Positions 22,905-22,939 of a stretch of 22,939 bases of DNA are shown piece by piece. The stretch is taken from contig CAKOIB010000006.1 in NCBI GenBank assembly GCA_934086255.1, forward strand, positions 1 to 22,939, in the 5' to 3' direction. This stretch comes from an uncultured Bacilli bacterium. GTDB taxonomy: Bacteria; Bacillota_I; Bacilli_A; RF39; UBA660. Position numbers and translations under genes: made by a program. How positions within the stretch are numbered: position 1 is the stretch's first letter; every line of letters begins with the position of its first letter. The notes under the pieces were generated by a model that saw only the letters and a list, made by a program, of their open reading frames with translations, was not told where the DNA came from and did not search any database.

Positions 22905-22938
22905 AATAGCCTTCCCCAGCTTTTGCACCTTTTTGATA
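22888..22938 (-). CDS. Possible C-terminal end of an upstream gene (partial)
   Basis: One minus-strand frame entering from the window edge reads YQKGAKAGEGYCVEKK and stops at TAA 22890-22888, overlapping the start of the TadE-like gene. An upstream Flp or TadE-like gene would be expected here, and short overlaps are the rule in this operon. A second frame, ending at TGA about 22898, is also open, so the choice is weak. Confidence 0.3.
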   Translation of the reverse strand, partial: YQKGAKAGEGYCVEKK

Positions 22939-22939
22939 C

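Overview
The window is a stretch of very AT-rich chromosome, probably from a walled, low-GC member of the Bacilli/Bacillota, of the kind common among uncultured gut lineages. The support is a T-box leader on glyS, a LexA repressor, MurC, a Bacillus-like elongator tRNA-Met, YebC, a Tad/Flp pilus operon and a SpoVID/YsxE-like gene pair. UGA is used as a stop (for example in the murC/MBL overlap) and Trp is UGG, so the standard bacterial code applies and not the Mollicutes code. Species-level placement is not possible from sequence alone.

Layout. 1-3.4 kb: glyS (-) with a compact T-box leader, divergent from lexA (+). A pilin-like membrane protein (+) follows, then a convergent DUF1653 gene (-). 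3.4-6.3 kb: an accessory island on the minus strand. It holds an unrecognised 309-aa protein, a candidate structured small RNA with its own promoter and terminator, a broken Abi_2/AbiF-like gene, a DUF488-like protein and a 51-codon ORF. A 29-bp identical terminator sequence stands at both ends of the interval 4.6-6.3 kb; the right copy is the tail of tRNA-Met.

6.3-9.2 kb: tRNA-Met, a HAD phosphatase, an MBL hydrolase and murC, a tight minus-strand operon. 9.3-13 kb: a membrane hybrid sensor kinase that has lost its phospho-acceptor histidine but keeps a receiver domain, co-directional with a PlsC-like acyltransferase and an SDR oxidoreductase. 13-16.3 kb: a small Cys-rich membrane protein (+), a YsxE/CotS-like kinase overlapping a SpoVID-like SPOCS/LysM protein, and a TasA/SipW-type surface protein. 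16.3-16.95 kb: no large gene, but a near-consensus promoter, a 20-aa hydrophobic peptide ORF, a terminator hairpin, an inverted copy of the RNA leader and a second decayed-looking unit; this resembles a type I toxin-antitoxin locus.

16.95-22.94 kb: one minus-strand run. It reads two TadE-like pseudopilins, CpaE, CpaF, TadB and TadC, then continues into yebC and tcdA with almost no gaps. The Tad genes would assemble a Flp-type pilus; yebC and tcdA are housekeeping genes that appear to share the transcript.

The best candidates for something new are the AbiF-like fossil with its neighbouring RNA (4.6-5.2 kb), the type I toxin-like locus (16.4-16.9 kb), the SpoVID/YsxE pair, and the glyS T-box whose stem I is far smaller than usual.
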